Part shown: piece after piece, positions 17,844 through 27,000 of the stretch
Position numbering within the stretch: the stretch's first letter is position 1
Layout of the letters: each line of letters starts with the position of its first letter
NCBI GenBank assembly: GCA_963665975.1
Contig: OY762508.1
Coordinates: 3,038,001 to 3,102,000, forward strand
Direction of reading: 5' to 3'
Length of the DNA: 64,000 nt
Source: G963665975 sp963665975
Lineage (GTDB): Bacteria; Bacteroidota; Rhodothermia; Rhodothermales; Bin80
Notes under the pieces: model-generated
Database searches by the model: none
Seen by the model: the letters and a program-made list of their open reading frames with translations, nothing else
What the model was told of the DNA's origin: nothing
Program-made: the position numbers and the translations under genes

Positions 17844-19478
17844 ATGCCATATTCGACGAGGACAACACTAACCCGACGAGCATTTATCCAGGCCGGCCTG
17901 GCCGGAGTATCCGGTCTTTCGTTGCGACCAGGCACAATCGAGGGCGACGTAGCCATAATCGGGGGCGGCCTCGGTGGGTGTGCAGCGGCCCTGGCAGCGT
18001 TGCAAATGAACTGCCGTGTCGTCATGACGGAGCCAACGGACTGGATTGGCGGCCAGTTAACGCAGCAAGGGGTTCCGCCGGATGAGCACCAGTGGATCGA
18101 ATCCTTCGGCGCCACACGCACCTACAGGGCGTTTCGCACGGCCGTGCGAAACTACTATCGCCGCTCCTACCCACTGTCAGTCCCCGACACGCCCACCCTC
18201 AATCCGGGCGCTTGTGGTGTTTCACGTCTATGCCATGAGCCGCGCGTTGCGCTGTCCGTACTCGATGAGTTCTTCGCGCCGTACATCAGTAGTGGCCAAC
18301 TGCAGATACTTCTCCACGCGGTTCCTCAGGATGCCAGCGTTACCGGTGACCGCGTCGAATCCGTGCGGCTGCAGACCGGAGTGACCGTTCGAGCACGCTA
18401 CTTTCTGGATGCTACGGAGGATGGTGCGCTGCTGCCCATGACCGGCACGGAATACGTGATGGGTGCGGAGTCGGACACCGGTGAACTGCACGCGTCGTCA
18501 CGCCCAGGTCCCGCCAACATGCAGGCGCCAACGTGGTGCTTCGCCATGGAGTACAGGCCAGGCGAAAATCATGTCACCGAAAAGCCGGCGGAATACGACT
18601 ACTGGAAAGATTATGTACCGCCTCTTTCCCCGCCGTGGCCCGGCAGGTTACTGAGTCTCACATACAGTCATCCGATTACGCTTGAGCCACGGACGGTGTC
18701 CTTCGACCCGCGTCCTGGTGCTCAAACTGAGCACTTCAACTTGTGGGCCTATCGCAGGCTTATTGATCCAGCCCTTTTCGCTCCGGATGCGTACAGGGGC
18801 GGCATCTCCCTGGTGAATTGGCCACAGAATGACTACATGCACGGCAACCTGTTCGCCGAGGACGATGTGTCCGGGCATCTGGCGCGCGCACGGCAACTCA
18901 GTCTCTCGCTATTTTACTGGTTGCAAACCGAGGCGCCCCGAGAGGATGGCGGCCAGGGATGGCCAGGGTTGCGCCTGCGGGGGGATGTCATGGGTACAGC
19001 GGACGGTTTGGCCAAGGCGCCATATATCCGCGAGTCGCGCCGCATAAAGGCCCGCTTCACGGTACTCGAAGACCATGTGGGTACAGAAGCGCGCACGGGG
19101 ACCAATAAGGCCGCGTCCTTTCCGGACTCTGTTGGCATTGGCAGCTACCGCATTGACCTGCACCCGTCCACACGCGGCGACAATTACATTGACGTGGCTT
19201 CGCTGCCCTTTGAAATTCCCCTCGGAGCATTGCTGCCGGAGCGCATGGAAAACATGCTTGCCGCCTGCAAGAACATCGGCGTCACCCACATCACGGGCGG
19301 CTGCTACCGCTTGCATCCGGTTGAGTGGAATATCGGCGAAGCGGCCGGTGCATTAGCCGCGTACAGTCTGAAGCACCATACGACGCCGCACGGCGTGCAC
19401 GTACGCCACATGGAGGATTTTCAGGAAGTGCTTATCCGTAGAGGCGTGGAATTGCGCTGGCCCGAATCCATCTACTGA
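17844..19478 (+). CDS. FAD-dependent oxidoreductase, Tat-exported
   Basis: A 544-residue flavoprotein. It begins with a twin-arginine signal, LTRRAFIQAGLAGVSGLSLR, at about residues 9-28. The Rossmann FAD loop VAIIGGGLGGCAAALAAL then follows, with VVMTEPTDWIGGQLTQQGVP and a later ARYFLDATEDGALLPMTG, the FAD_oxidored (PF12831) pattern. The C-terminus has NMLAACKNIGVTHITGG and the flavin-contacting VEWNIGEAAGALAAY. Relatives are found in glycan and xenobiotic catabolic loci as secreted dehydrogenases. No close partner gene; a mobile element follows about 300 bp downstream. Confidence 0.85.
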   Translation: MPYSTRTTLTRRAFIQAGLAGVSGLSLRPGTIEGDVAIIGGGLGGCAAALAALQMNCRVVMTEPTDWIGGQLTQQGVPPDEHQWIESFGATRTYRAFRTAVRNYYRRSYPLSVPDTPTLNPGACGVSRLCHEPRVALSVLDEFFAPYISSGQLQILLHAVPQDASVTGDRVESVRLQTGVTVRARYFLDATEDGALLPMTGTEYVMGAESDTGELHASSRPGPANMQAPTWCFAMEYRPGENHVTEKPAEYDYWKDYVPPLSPPWPGRLLSLTYSHPITLEPRTVSFDPRPGAQTEHFNLWAYRRLIDPALFAPDAYRGGISLVNWPQNDYMHGNLFAEDDVSGHLARARQLSLSLFYWLQTEAPREDGGQGWPGLRLRGDVMGTADGLAKAPYIRESRRIKARFTVLEDHVGTEARTGTNKAASFPDSVGIGSYRIDLHPSTRGDNYIDVASLPFEIPLGALLPERMENMLAACKNIGVTHITGGCYRLHPVEWNIGEAAGALAAYSLKHHTTPHGVHVRHMEDFQEVLIRRGVELRWPESIY

Positions 19479-19758
19479 AATCTGCGTGCCAGCAGGCGTT
19501 TGTGCCTTTAGGCTTGTCATTGAACCTGTGCATGGCGCAGAGTCGCGCGTGCCGTATCCGATGTCCCAGGAAACAGCGCAAACCGGTTGCTGTACTGCGG
19601 AGCGGCATTCTGATGCTGCTCCACAATCCTGCTTGTATTCCTATTTCAGCTGCTGACCTCGTTCCTGACAACGGAGTCTCCGCTGGAATAGAACAATACT
19701 GCGAGTACAACATTCGGTATTAGGTGATACCCACAGCTTCTTTCCGATGTTTGTATCA

Positions 19759-19766
19759 TAGTTTTG
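19759..19766 (+). promoter_or_regulatory. Candidate Bacteroidota-type -7 box for the xylanase gene
   Basis: TAGTTTTG fits the TAnnTTTG -7 element of Bacteroidota promoters. No clear -33 TTTG was found at the expected spacing. If real, the start of transcription would be near 19773, which is exactly where the TnpB element is inserted, so in the uninterrupted sequence the box would sit about 30 bp upstream of the xylanase ATG. Confidence 0.25.
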
Positions 19767-19773
19767 CGTGGTG

Positions 19774-19781
19774 TAATCAAG
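19774..19781 (+). repeat. Left copy of 8-bp target-site duplication
   Basis: TAATCAAG directly precedes the left inverted repeat and is repeated exactly at 21064-21071 directly after the right inverted repeat. This is what a cut-and-paste insertion with an 8-bp staggered cut leaves. Confidence 0.7.
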
Positions 19782-19795
19782 GGGAATTATATACC
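19782..19795 (+). repeat. Left terminal inverted repeat of the TnpB element
   Basis: GGGAATTATATACC, exact reverse complement of 21050-21063. It lies 49 bp upstream of the tnpB start codon. Confidence 0.75.
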
Positions 19796-19843
19796 AAACT
19801 GAAAGGGATGGAACCTTATGCATCCAAGTAAATATAAGCATCT

Positions 19844-21058
19844 GTGTTTAAGACGATTACATACCGATTAACTGGTGTGCGAAAGCCGATGCGCGCCAGG
19901 TTGAACGCTCTATTCGCGCACCTCACGTGGCTACGCTATGAAGCAGTCTCGTATTGCCGCGACGAATGGTGGGATGCAGGAGAGAGCACAAGTGCGTTTG
20001 ACTTGTACAAGGTACTCACCGAGTGTCGCAAGGGATCAAGAGCCGCCAGACAGTGGGGCGTGCAGCCGCAACGATCCATCCTGAAACGTGTTCACGAGGG
20101 CTACAAAAAGCTGTTTGCCAGTCAGGGCAAACGCCCACGTCTCCGCAAAAACGTACGATCGTTCGAGTCGGACGGGCCGGTCAACAGGTCTGGCGACCGA
20201 TACTATGTGTCCGTCAAGGGTGTCGGCAAACTACGCTTCCGTGACAAGCAAGGCGTCTTGGAAACCGCCACCGTAAAGCACTGGCGCATCGTTCGCCACG
20301 CGCTCGGAAGTGGCTACGACATCCAACTCGTTATCGAGACGGACGAACTAGCGCTCGAGCCCGACACGCGTGCTCCCGTTGGCATTGATTTCGGCTTGAA
20401 AGCCGTGTGTACGCTGTCCAATGGCACGCAGTATCAACCGGAGCATATAAGCGATGCACGCGAACGGAAGCTATCGCGCAAGCTATCGAAAGCCATCAAG
20501 GGTAGCCGGAGCCGTCGCAAAAAGAAGTTGGCGCGCCAGAAAGAAATGACGCGCAACCGCATTCGTTGCAAAAACGCGTGCCACCGCATTACATCCGACA
20601 TCATCCAAAACCATAGCGCCAATCTGGTTCTGGAGGACTTGCAAATCGCGAATCTGATGCGGAAGGGTGGCAACCGCAAGCGTGGACTAAACCGTTCGTT
20701 TGCTGGCAAGTCGCTTGGAACTGTGAAACTGATGCTTGAGCAAAAGGCCTTGCGGGCCAATGGTCGAGCCGTAAGAGTTCCGGCAGCATACACGTCGCAA
20801 ACGTGTGCACGATGTGGCAATCGCAAGACCGATTTGAAGTTGAGCGATCGCACGTACGTATGCATATGTGGCTATCGTGCCGATCGCGACGTAAACGCTG
20901 CCCGAAACGTTCTCTCGCAGGGCCTGTCCCTGGAAGGCTGGGAATCTTGCCTTCGTGCAGGGGAGAATGGACGCTATGGAGCGCCCCTGGAAAGGCTAAC
21001 CGCCCAACTAAGCACTCCAACTGCACAGAACCATATGCCTGTTCAGTCAGGTATATAA
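19844..21058 (+). CDS. tnpB: TnpB, RNA-guided endonuclease of the IS200/IS605 superfamily
   Basis: A 404-residue TnpB starting at GTG 19844. The helix-turn-helix N-terminal region (MFKTITYRLTGVRKPMR) is followed by a split RuvC nuclease: Asp182 in PVGIDFGLK, Glu264 in LVLEDLQIANL, and Asp349 in RADRDVNAARN. The zinc ribbon CARCG...VCIC has Cys321, Cys324, Cys340 and Cys342. All catalytic and metal residues are present, so it appears active. TnpB uses an omega RNA made from the element's right end to cut DNA matching the flank. The last 50 or so residues are low-complexity and overlap the expected omega RNA. It lacks a neighbouring tnpA. Confidence 0.95.
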   Translation: MFKTITYRLTGVRKPMRARLNALFAHLTWLRYEAVSYCRDEWWDAGESTSAFDLYKVLTECRKGSRAARQWGVQPQRSILKRVHEGYKKLFASQGKRPRLRKNVRSFESDGPVNRSGDRYYVSVKGVGKLRFRDKQGVLETATVKHWRIVRHALGSGYDIQLVIETDELALEPDTRAPVGIDFGLKAVCTLSNGTQYQPEHISDARERKLSRKLSKAIKGSRSRRKKKLARQKEMTRNRIRCKNACHRITSDIIQNHSANLVLEDLQIANLMRKGGNRKRGLNRSFAGKSLGTVKLMLEQKALRANGRAVRVPAAYTSQTCARCGNRKTDLKLSDRTYVCICGYRADRDVNAARNVLSQGLSLEGWESCLRAGENGRYGAPLERLTAQLSTPTAQNHMPVQSGI

Positions 21059-21063
21059 TTCCC
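21050..21063 (-). repeat. Right terminal inverted repeat of the TnpB element
   Basis: GGTATATAATTCCC, exact reverse complement of 19782-19795; it overlaps the last codons and stop of tnpB. The same sequence ends the remnant at 37970-37983. Confidence 0.75.
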
Positions 21064-21071
21064 TAATCAAG
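21064..21071 (+). repeat. Right copy of 8-bp target-site duplication
   Basis: TAATCAAG, identical to 19774-19781, immediately after the right inverted repeat and 16 bp before the xylanase ATG. Confidence 0.7.
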
Positions 21072-21087
21072 CGATCCCTGCAGCAGC

Positions 21088-22197
21088 ATGAAGCAACCTC
21101 GTTCCACGCCAGGTGTCATGAGAAGGCTGGCTGCTCCGCTTTTCCTTCTCGTCTGCGGTATATGGGCTGCTTGCGGTAAAGGCTCGGAGCCGGCCATTGT
21201 GGCTCCGGAGTCTACAAGCACCGAGTATCGGGGGCTGAAAGATGCCGCTCCCTATCCTGTTGGCGTGGCATTGCAAGCCAGTCGTCTCGAATCCGTGCCT
21301 CGAAACGGCCTGGTCGAAAAGGTATTCAGCAGTGTGACGGCCGAGTATGAAATGAAGATGGAGCCGCTATCTACAGGCCCTGGCCAGTATGCCTGGGACG
21401 CGGTAGACAGACTGGTAGACTATGCAGAGGCGCGAAACATGCAGGTGCACGGTCACACGCTGGTTTGGCATCAGACCACGCCGGCGTGGCTGGAGAACTT
21501 TGCCGGCGACGATGTGGCATTCGAGGAGGCGGTGCGTGTTTACATCACGGACGTGGTCACACGGTATCGTGGTAGAGTGATTAGTTGGGACGTGGTCAAC
21601 GAGGCATTTGAGGATGGGACCGGGGCACTGCGCAATTCTGCCTTTCGGCGGCGCATGGGGGATGACTATCTCGAACGGGTTTTCCAAATGGCGCGCGACG
21701 CGGATCCGTCCGTGTTGCTGTTCTACAACGATTACGGATCTATTTGGGACGAGGCCAAGAAGACGGCTATTCTCGACATGGTGGATCGCTTTCAGACCAA
21801 CGATGTGCCGCTAGACGGAGTCGGTCTGCAAATGCACGTCACCTACAACAGCCCGCCGCTGGAAAATATCACCGATATGATGAATGAGCTGGTCCGCCGT
21901 GGGCTGAAGATCCACATGTCGGAATTGGACATCCGCGCGAATCCGGATGGCGATCTGACTACGCTTACTGCGGCGCGCAGCGAGGCTCAGAAGGCACGTG
22001 TCAAGGCGATTGTGGGAGCCTTTAACGATTTGCCCGAAGCAAACCGGTTTGCCATTACGCTGTGGGGATTGCTCGATCCCGACAGTTGGCTGATAGAATT
22101 TTGGGGCAATCCGGAGTGGCCTCTCCTCTTCGATTCGCAATTCCGTCCCAAGCCAGCCTACTTCGGATTCCTTGAAGCGCTGGAAGAGCGCTCCTGA
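21088..22197 (+). CDS. GH10 endo-1,4-beta-xylanase lipoprotein
   Basis: A 369-residue glycoside hydrolase family 10 enzyme. The N-terminus (to about residue 30, ...CGIWAACGKG) looks like a lipoprotein or cleaved signal; an internal ATG at residue 11 is an alternative start. GH10 hallmarks: VTAEYEMKMEPL near residue 83, GHTLVWHQTTPAW, the acid/base Glu172 in SWDVVNEAFED, LFYNDYG, GVGLQMH, and the nucleophile Glu279 in HMSELDIR, then TLWGLLDPDSW. It hydrolyses internal beta-1,4-xylosidic bonds outside the cytoplasm. The TnpB element lies directly upstream and probably separates it from its promoter. Confidence 0.95.
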   Translation: MKQPRSTPGVMRRLAAPLFLLVCGIWAACGKGSEPAIVAPESTSTEYRGLKDAAPYPVGVALQASRLESVPRNGLVEKVFSSVTAEYEMKMEPLSTGPGQYAWDAVDRLVDYAEARNMQVHGHTLVWHQTTPAWLENFAGDDVAFEEAVRVYITDVVTRYRGRVISWDVVNEAFEDGTGALRNSAFRRRMGDDYLERVFQMARDADPSVLLFYNDYGSIWDEAKKTAILDMVDRFQTNDVPLDGVGLQMHVTYNSPPLENITDMMNELVRRGLKIHMSELDIRANPDGDLTTLTAARSEAQKARVKAIVGAFNDLPEANRFAITLWGLLDPDSWLIEFWGNPEWPLLFDSQFRPKPAYFGFLEALEERS

Positions 22198-22237
22198 CAC
22201 GGACCGCCTGAAGGGTTTGCCACGCTCACGGTATGCG

Positions 22238-23968
22238 TCAGTCAACCCTCTCTACGTACACAGAATATGCGCCGCGCTCGCGGCCGTCCGGAAGCGTAAG
22301 CCAGGTCTGCAGTGTGATGGGGCCCTCATCCAGTTCCACAGTAAAGCTTGCCTGGGTGTCGCTTTCCCGTACGGCGCTTTCCAGGTCCCACGTGCCCATC
22401 TTGATGCGGGCATGCGTTGCCTCCAAGGGCTCGTCAAGATGTCGGGGCCATCGGCGCAGTTCGATCTCGTAGGTGCCAGCCTGCGCGACTTCAAGAACCC
22501 ATGTGCCGTTGCCGATCATGCCCGACTGGACCTGACGGTGGTTCCAGACGGACTGCGACTGGTCTGTAGTGTGCCAGTCGTGTGGATTCAGATGCATCGG
22601 GTTTTCGGCGTCCGCTCCGATAACGATGCGAACAAATCTGGCAAACACAGGCGACAGACTGGTCCACCAGGCGTCATAGGCGGCGCGCAGGCTGTCCACA
22701 ACCACAGGAAACATGCCCGCCACGTCGGATTGTTGCGCAGAATCGGTGTTGATGTCGTAGAGCTCCGATTGATTCACAAGCCGCCACTTTTCGGTCATGA
22801 CCGCAGATTTTCGCCACTTGACAGGGTAGGGGAGCCGCTGCGAGTGTACGAAGAGCGTGCGACCTGTTGCTGCGTCAACCGCCCCGTGGAGCAGTGGAGC
22901 GAGACTCTCGCCGTCCAACCGGACGTTGTCCGGAACAGTGAGTCGGCACAGCTCCGCCAGTGTGGGAAATACGTCAATATGCGCGGTGAGGGCATCAATC
23001 TCGGCATGCTCAGTCAGATTGCCGTCCGGCCACCGCACGAAGAAGGGAACGCGATGCCCGCCATCATACTCGGAACCTTTTCCAGCCCGCATGCCGGCGT
23101 TGAAGCCACCGAATTCTCCCTCTTCACCACGCCAATTGGACCATCCTTCCGCTGATCCGTTGTCTGTCATGAACACCAGAATTGTGTTGTCCGACAATTC
23201 CAACTCGTCCATCCGGTCAAGCAGTCGCCCCATGTTGTCGTCGATATTGGTAATCATGCCATAGAAGCGAGCCATGGTGTCACTTACACCCTGGTCGCGG
23301 TAAGGGCTGGCGTATCGTTCTTCAACAAAATAGGGGCCGTGCGGCGCGTTGGTAGACAGGTATAGAAAGAACGGGGTTTCACTCTGTTGATCCAAAAAGG
23401 CAAGCGCTTCATCGAACCATACGTCCGTAACGTAGCCGGAGGTGGGTTCCAGCGTTCCATTGCGCAAATAGTAGTCGTCAAAGTAGTCGTTGCCAAAGAA
23501 ATCCGGTCCTTGGCCAACACCTCCGGCAGGATGATAGAAGGTTTCATCGAATCCCTGATCTTGTGGACGTAGCGGATAATTGTCTCCGAGGTGCCACTTG
23601 CCGATCATGCCGGTGCGATACCCTGCACCAGCGAACAGCTCAGCAAGCGTGTGTTCCTCCGGCGCCATAAGCGAGCGGCCCATGATCGTATGCCATACCC
23701 CCGTTCGGGTCGAATATCTCCCGGTCATAAGCGCGGCGCGCGTCGGCGAACATGTCGGGTCCACATGGAAGTCTGTCAGTCGGACGGCTTCCGCATGAAG
23801 CCTATCGAGATTCGGGGTCTGCAGGAGGGGATTCCCGTGCGCGGCTACGTCTCCGTAACCCTGGTCATCGGTGATGATCAGGATAACATTGGGTGGCTCT
23901 TCGGGAGAAGCGCAGCCCGCGAACAGCGCGAATAGAAGGAGTAGGAGAAGTGTTCGCATGATAGCCAT
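22238..23968 (-). CDS. Arylsulfatase-type sulfatase lipoprotein
   Basis: About 576 residues. The lipoprotein signal ends LFAGCAS (Cys19). A sulfatase domain follows: NVILIITDDQGYGD with metal-binding Asp pair, and the formylglycine motif CSPTR with Cys73 in PTCSPTRAALMTGR. GMIGKWHLG (catalytic Lys/His), FVFMTDNG-like VFMTDNGSAEG and GGHRVPFFVRWP are also present. The C-terminal 120 residues form an extra beta-rich domain (GTYEIELRRWPRHLD) resembling a carbohydrate-binding add-on of family S1 sulfatases. It would remove sulfate from glycans in the periplasm or on the surface; a maturase is not in this window. Start 23959 is also possible. Confidence 0.92.
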   Translation of the reverse strand: MAIMRTLLLLLLFALFAGCASPEEPPNVILIITDDQGYGDVAAHGNPLLQTPNLDRLHAEAVRLTDFHVDPTCSPTRAALMTGRYSTRTGVWHTIMGRSLMAPEEHTLAELFAGAGYRTGMIGKWHLGDNYPLRPQDQGFDETFYHPAGGVGQGPDFFGNDYFDDYYLRNGTLEPTSGYVTDVWFDEALAFLDQQSETPFFLYLSTNAPHGPYFVEERYASPYRDQGVSDTMARFYGMITNIDDNMGRLLDRMDELELSDNTILVFMTDNGSAEGWSNWRGEEGEFGGFNAGMRAGKGSEYDGGHRVPFFVRWPDGNLTEHAEIDALTAHIDVFPTLAELCRLTVPDNVRLDGESLAPLLHGAVDAATGRTLFVHSQRLPYPVKWRKSAVMTEKWRLVNQSELYDINTDSAQQSDVAGMFPVVVDSLRAAYDAWWTSLSPVFARFVRIVIGADAENPMHLNPHDWHTTDQSQSVWNHRQVQSGMIGNGTWVLEVAQAGTYEIELRRWPRHLDEPLEATHARIKMGTWDLESAVRESDTQASFTVELDEGPITLQTWLTLPDGRERGAYSVYVERVD

Positions 23969-24005
23969 TGACTTGCCGGTCAGCCCGCATCGCGTACTGG
24001 TCCTG

Positions 24006-27000
24006 CTATCGAAGCTCGTCGGCGGTATAGAAGCCCTGCCGGTCTGCGGTGGCGGCGCGCACGGCGGCAACCTGCTCTGGCGAGATCGCCGGCGCGGCAT
24101 TCCCAAAAGCATTGCGCACGAAGGTGAGCACGGCTGCAATCTCCCCGTCATCCAGAAGGCCTCTGAACGGCGTCATGGGCACCGTACCGGGGTATTCCTT
24201 TCCGAGCACCTCGATAGGCCCGATGAGCCCGTCAAGCGTCAGCTTTATTAGACGGTCCGGGTCACCCACCACCCATTCGGTGCCCCCAAGTGGGGGAAAT
24301 CCTGCAGCTGGAACACCCTTGCCGTCAGACATATGGCAGGTCCCGCAATATCCGTCACGTCCAAAGAATTGCTTTCCCAATTTGAAGGCATCCAGGTCGG
24401 ATCCCGTGAGATCCACGCCCGCATCCTCGTCCGGAGTCACCTGCACCGTTTCGCCACTAAGATGGGCCAGGGTCGTCACGGACGCGTTGATCATCCACTT
24501 GTCGAGGGGTGCCTGACTCGCCGCCGTAGCCACGGGCAATCCATCCTCAGGTTGCAGCCACGAAGCGGCCACCATGGCCTCCAGGCGGACTCGCCCGTGA
24601 GGATCCTGGGCGGCTGCCAAAAGGAGCGCGGCCTGATCCTCGATCTGGTGGCCTGTGTACCGTAACACGCGCACGGCCGCGGTGCGTGCCCTGTAGTCCT
24701 CAGCCTTCAGGAGCCGGCGAAGCAGGCTGTCGTCTACACGGTTAAGGCCCCATGAGACCCAAAGGGCTTCTAGGAGGTGGTGCTCGTAGCGCGGATCTTC
24801 CGGATCAAGCGATGCTGTCCACGCACGTAATAGCGGGAGCACATCGGATGCGCTGCGTCCACGCAACTCCCGCCGCGTGCGGTAACGGGTACGATACTCC
24901 GGAAGCAGCAGGTTGTCCAGGAGGGTTTCGATGGGCGCTCCCGCAATGTGAGCAGGTTCAACGAGGGGCTTTGCAGGGTAAGTAATGCGGTAGATGCGCC
25001 CGTGTGCGTGATCGCGCAATGGGTCGCGCGAATTATGCTGCATGTGGCCGATCAGCACGTTGTGCCAGTCCACCAGGTAGAGTGATCCGTCTGGAGCAAA
25101 TTCCATGTCCACCGGTCGAAAATTCGGATCGTCGCCCGTGACAAGATCCTGCCGGTGCCGGCTGGCATATCCGGTTCCGTCGTCGGTCAGGACATGCTGC
25201 TTCATGCCCAGAAAGCCGATCGTGTTGTTGATCAGCAGGTCGCCTTGCACGTCTTCCGGGAAATGCCGGCTAGATACGAACTCCAGCCCAGCTGTGGGGC
25301 GTACGCGGTGGGCTTCCTCAATCAGATTGTAAGACTTGTGCGTGGCTACCCCGTAGCGGGGCTTGATGGACCCAGGCATCATCCAGCGCACGTCAGGGCC
25401 GGAGGTCTCCGCAAAGAAATTCTGTCCCCAATCGTCGAAGGCGATGCCCCACGGATTGGGGATGGGGAGCTGCGCTGTCCGCTCGAGGCGTCGCCGTTGC
25501 GGGTTGAAGCGATAAAACCCGCCATTGGTGGCGCGCACAGGGCCGTAAGACGTTTCTACGTTGGAATGAAGAAAGACTCCTTCGGCCATATAGATGGCGC
25601 CGGACGGATCGGCGCAAAACGCGCCGATCGCATGGTGCGTATCGTGATCGTCGAAACCGCTCAGGATGATCTCCCGGGTGTCGGCTCGGTCGTCACCATC
25701 CGTATCCCTCAGCAGCACAAGGTTGGTACCCTGGCTGACAAACACGCCCTCGGGAGCAAATTCAAAACCGACCGGCAGGTGTAATCCGTCGGCGAACGTC
25801 GTCTGGCGATCCGCCTTACCGTCGCCGTCGGTGTCCTCCAGAATCAGGATCTTGTCATCCGGCCGGGCGTCGCCGGGTCGGTAGTGCGGGTAGGTGGGCA
25901 TGGTGGAGACCCATAGCCGTCCCTGATTGTCAAAGGAAAGTTGGACTGGATTGGCGAGGTCGGTAAACTCCTTCTCGGAAGCGAAGAGCGCAATGTGATA
26001 GCCGGGAGGCACCGTAATCTTGTCCACGGCATCCTGGCCATACAGGTATACCGGGTCGCCATTTTTTTCGCTGGGCTCGTAATTGGTTTCAATGGATGGC
26101 AACACGGTCGTGCGACTGTCAGCGGCTGCGAGATCGTAGGAATTTCCCCGCGCAGTCATCCAGATAGCCGTATCACGCACCAGCGTCATTTCCCGGACCT
26201 TGGCCAATTCTGCAGGATAGTTTTCAGGACCGAATGGATTGTACCGGCGCCCGAAGACATGGACACCATTGGGAATCTTGAAGTCATTGTGCCAAAACCA
26301 GTTCTTGTCAAGCACGGACTCGCGTACGGCGGCGCGCATAGACTCTGCTAGTGTGGGCGCCTCGCCGAATAGTTCGTCAGCCAGCAATGTGGCAAGACGG
26401 GCGTATCCGGCATCCGTGAGCTGGGAGCCATCGATCGTCAACGGCTCCGTGTTGTCTGCAAACCACGCCTGTGACGGCGCAAAGGCATCCACGAAGTGGA
26501 CCTGTTTCCGCTTTGCCACCCCGCGCATAGCTTCCACATAGCGGGTCAGGCGTGCGTTTTCCTGACGGCCATCCGGCAGGTCATGCAGATGGGACAGGTC
26601 CTCGAAGGCGATCGGAGAGACAATGGCAAGCCGGGGAGGCGCGTGTCCATTGTAGTTTTGCGCAAGCGAATGATCTGCGAAGGCCTCCAACTCGGCGGTG
26701 AAGCTTGCCAATCCCGCCTCACCCTGGAAGGATTCGTTATAGCCAAAAAAGGCTACAATAACGTCTGCCTCAAGTGTGGTCAGCCACTCGTCGGGCGTCG
26801 CAAAGTGGCCCTGGCTTCCCGATGGCTGCGCAAGCTCGGTCTGAAAGCTGTCCGCACCAGGAAATGCCCACGGCGACACCCGCCCGGAATGCGGCCGAAA
26901 GCCCGGCGTGTTACCGCCATCACCCATGTTGCGAATCAGCAGCAGGCTATCCGGGTACCTCAGATGCAATTCAGTCTCAAAATGGCCGAACTGCATCATG

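Larger units (their letters stand above)
19782..21063 (+). mobile_element. TnpB-only insertion element with 14-bp TIRs
   Basis: A 1282-bp element bounded by perfect inverted repeats (GGGAATTATATACC at 19782-19795 and its complement at 21050-21063) and flanked by TAATCAAG on both sides. It carries a single gene, tnpB, and no TnpA (Y1 or serine) transposase. The right boundary is confirmed independently: the remnant copy at 37778-37983 matches up to exactly 21063 and diverges at the next base. IS200/IS605 and IS607 elements lack such TIRs and duplications, so it may be a non-autonomous passenger of a DDE transposase encoded elsewhere. Confidence 0.7.
20858..21083 (+). ncRNA. Predicted omega RNA (right-end guide RNA) of TnpB
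   Basis: In TnpB systems the guide RNA scaffold is the 3' part of tnpB plus the right end, and the guide is the first 16-20 nt of flanking DNA. Here 20858-21063 is the segment preserved at 37778-37983, and 21064-21083 would be the guide, beginning TAATCAAGCGATCC. The exact 5' end is not readable by eye; the boundaries are inferred from the preserved remnant. Confidence 0.35.

Noticed and set aside
17471..18121. A 216-residue minus-strand open frame in the PSD1/FAD intergenic region
   Set aside because: It overlaps the start of the well-supported flavoprotein, is Ser/Pro/Arg-rich and has no domain; treated as chance.
22172..23155. A 327-residue plus-strand open frame
   Set aside because: It is antisense to the sulfatase gene, whose motifs are clear.
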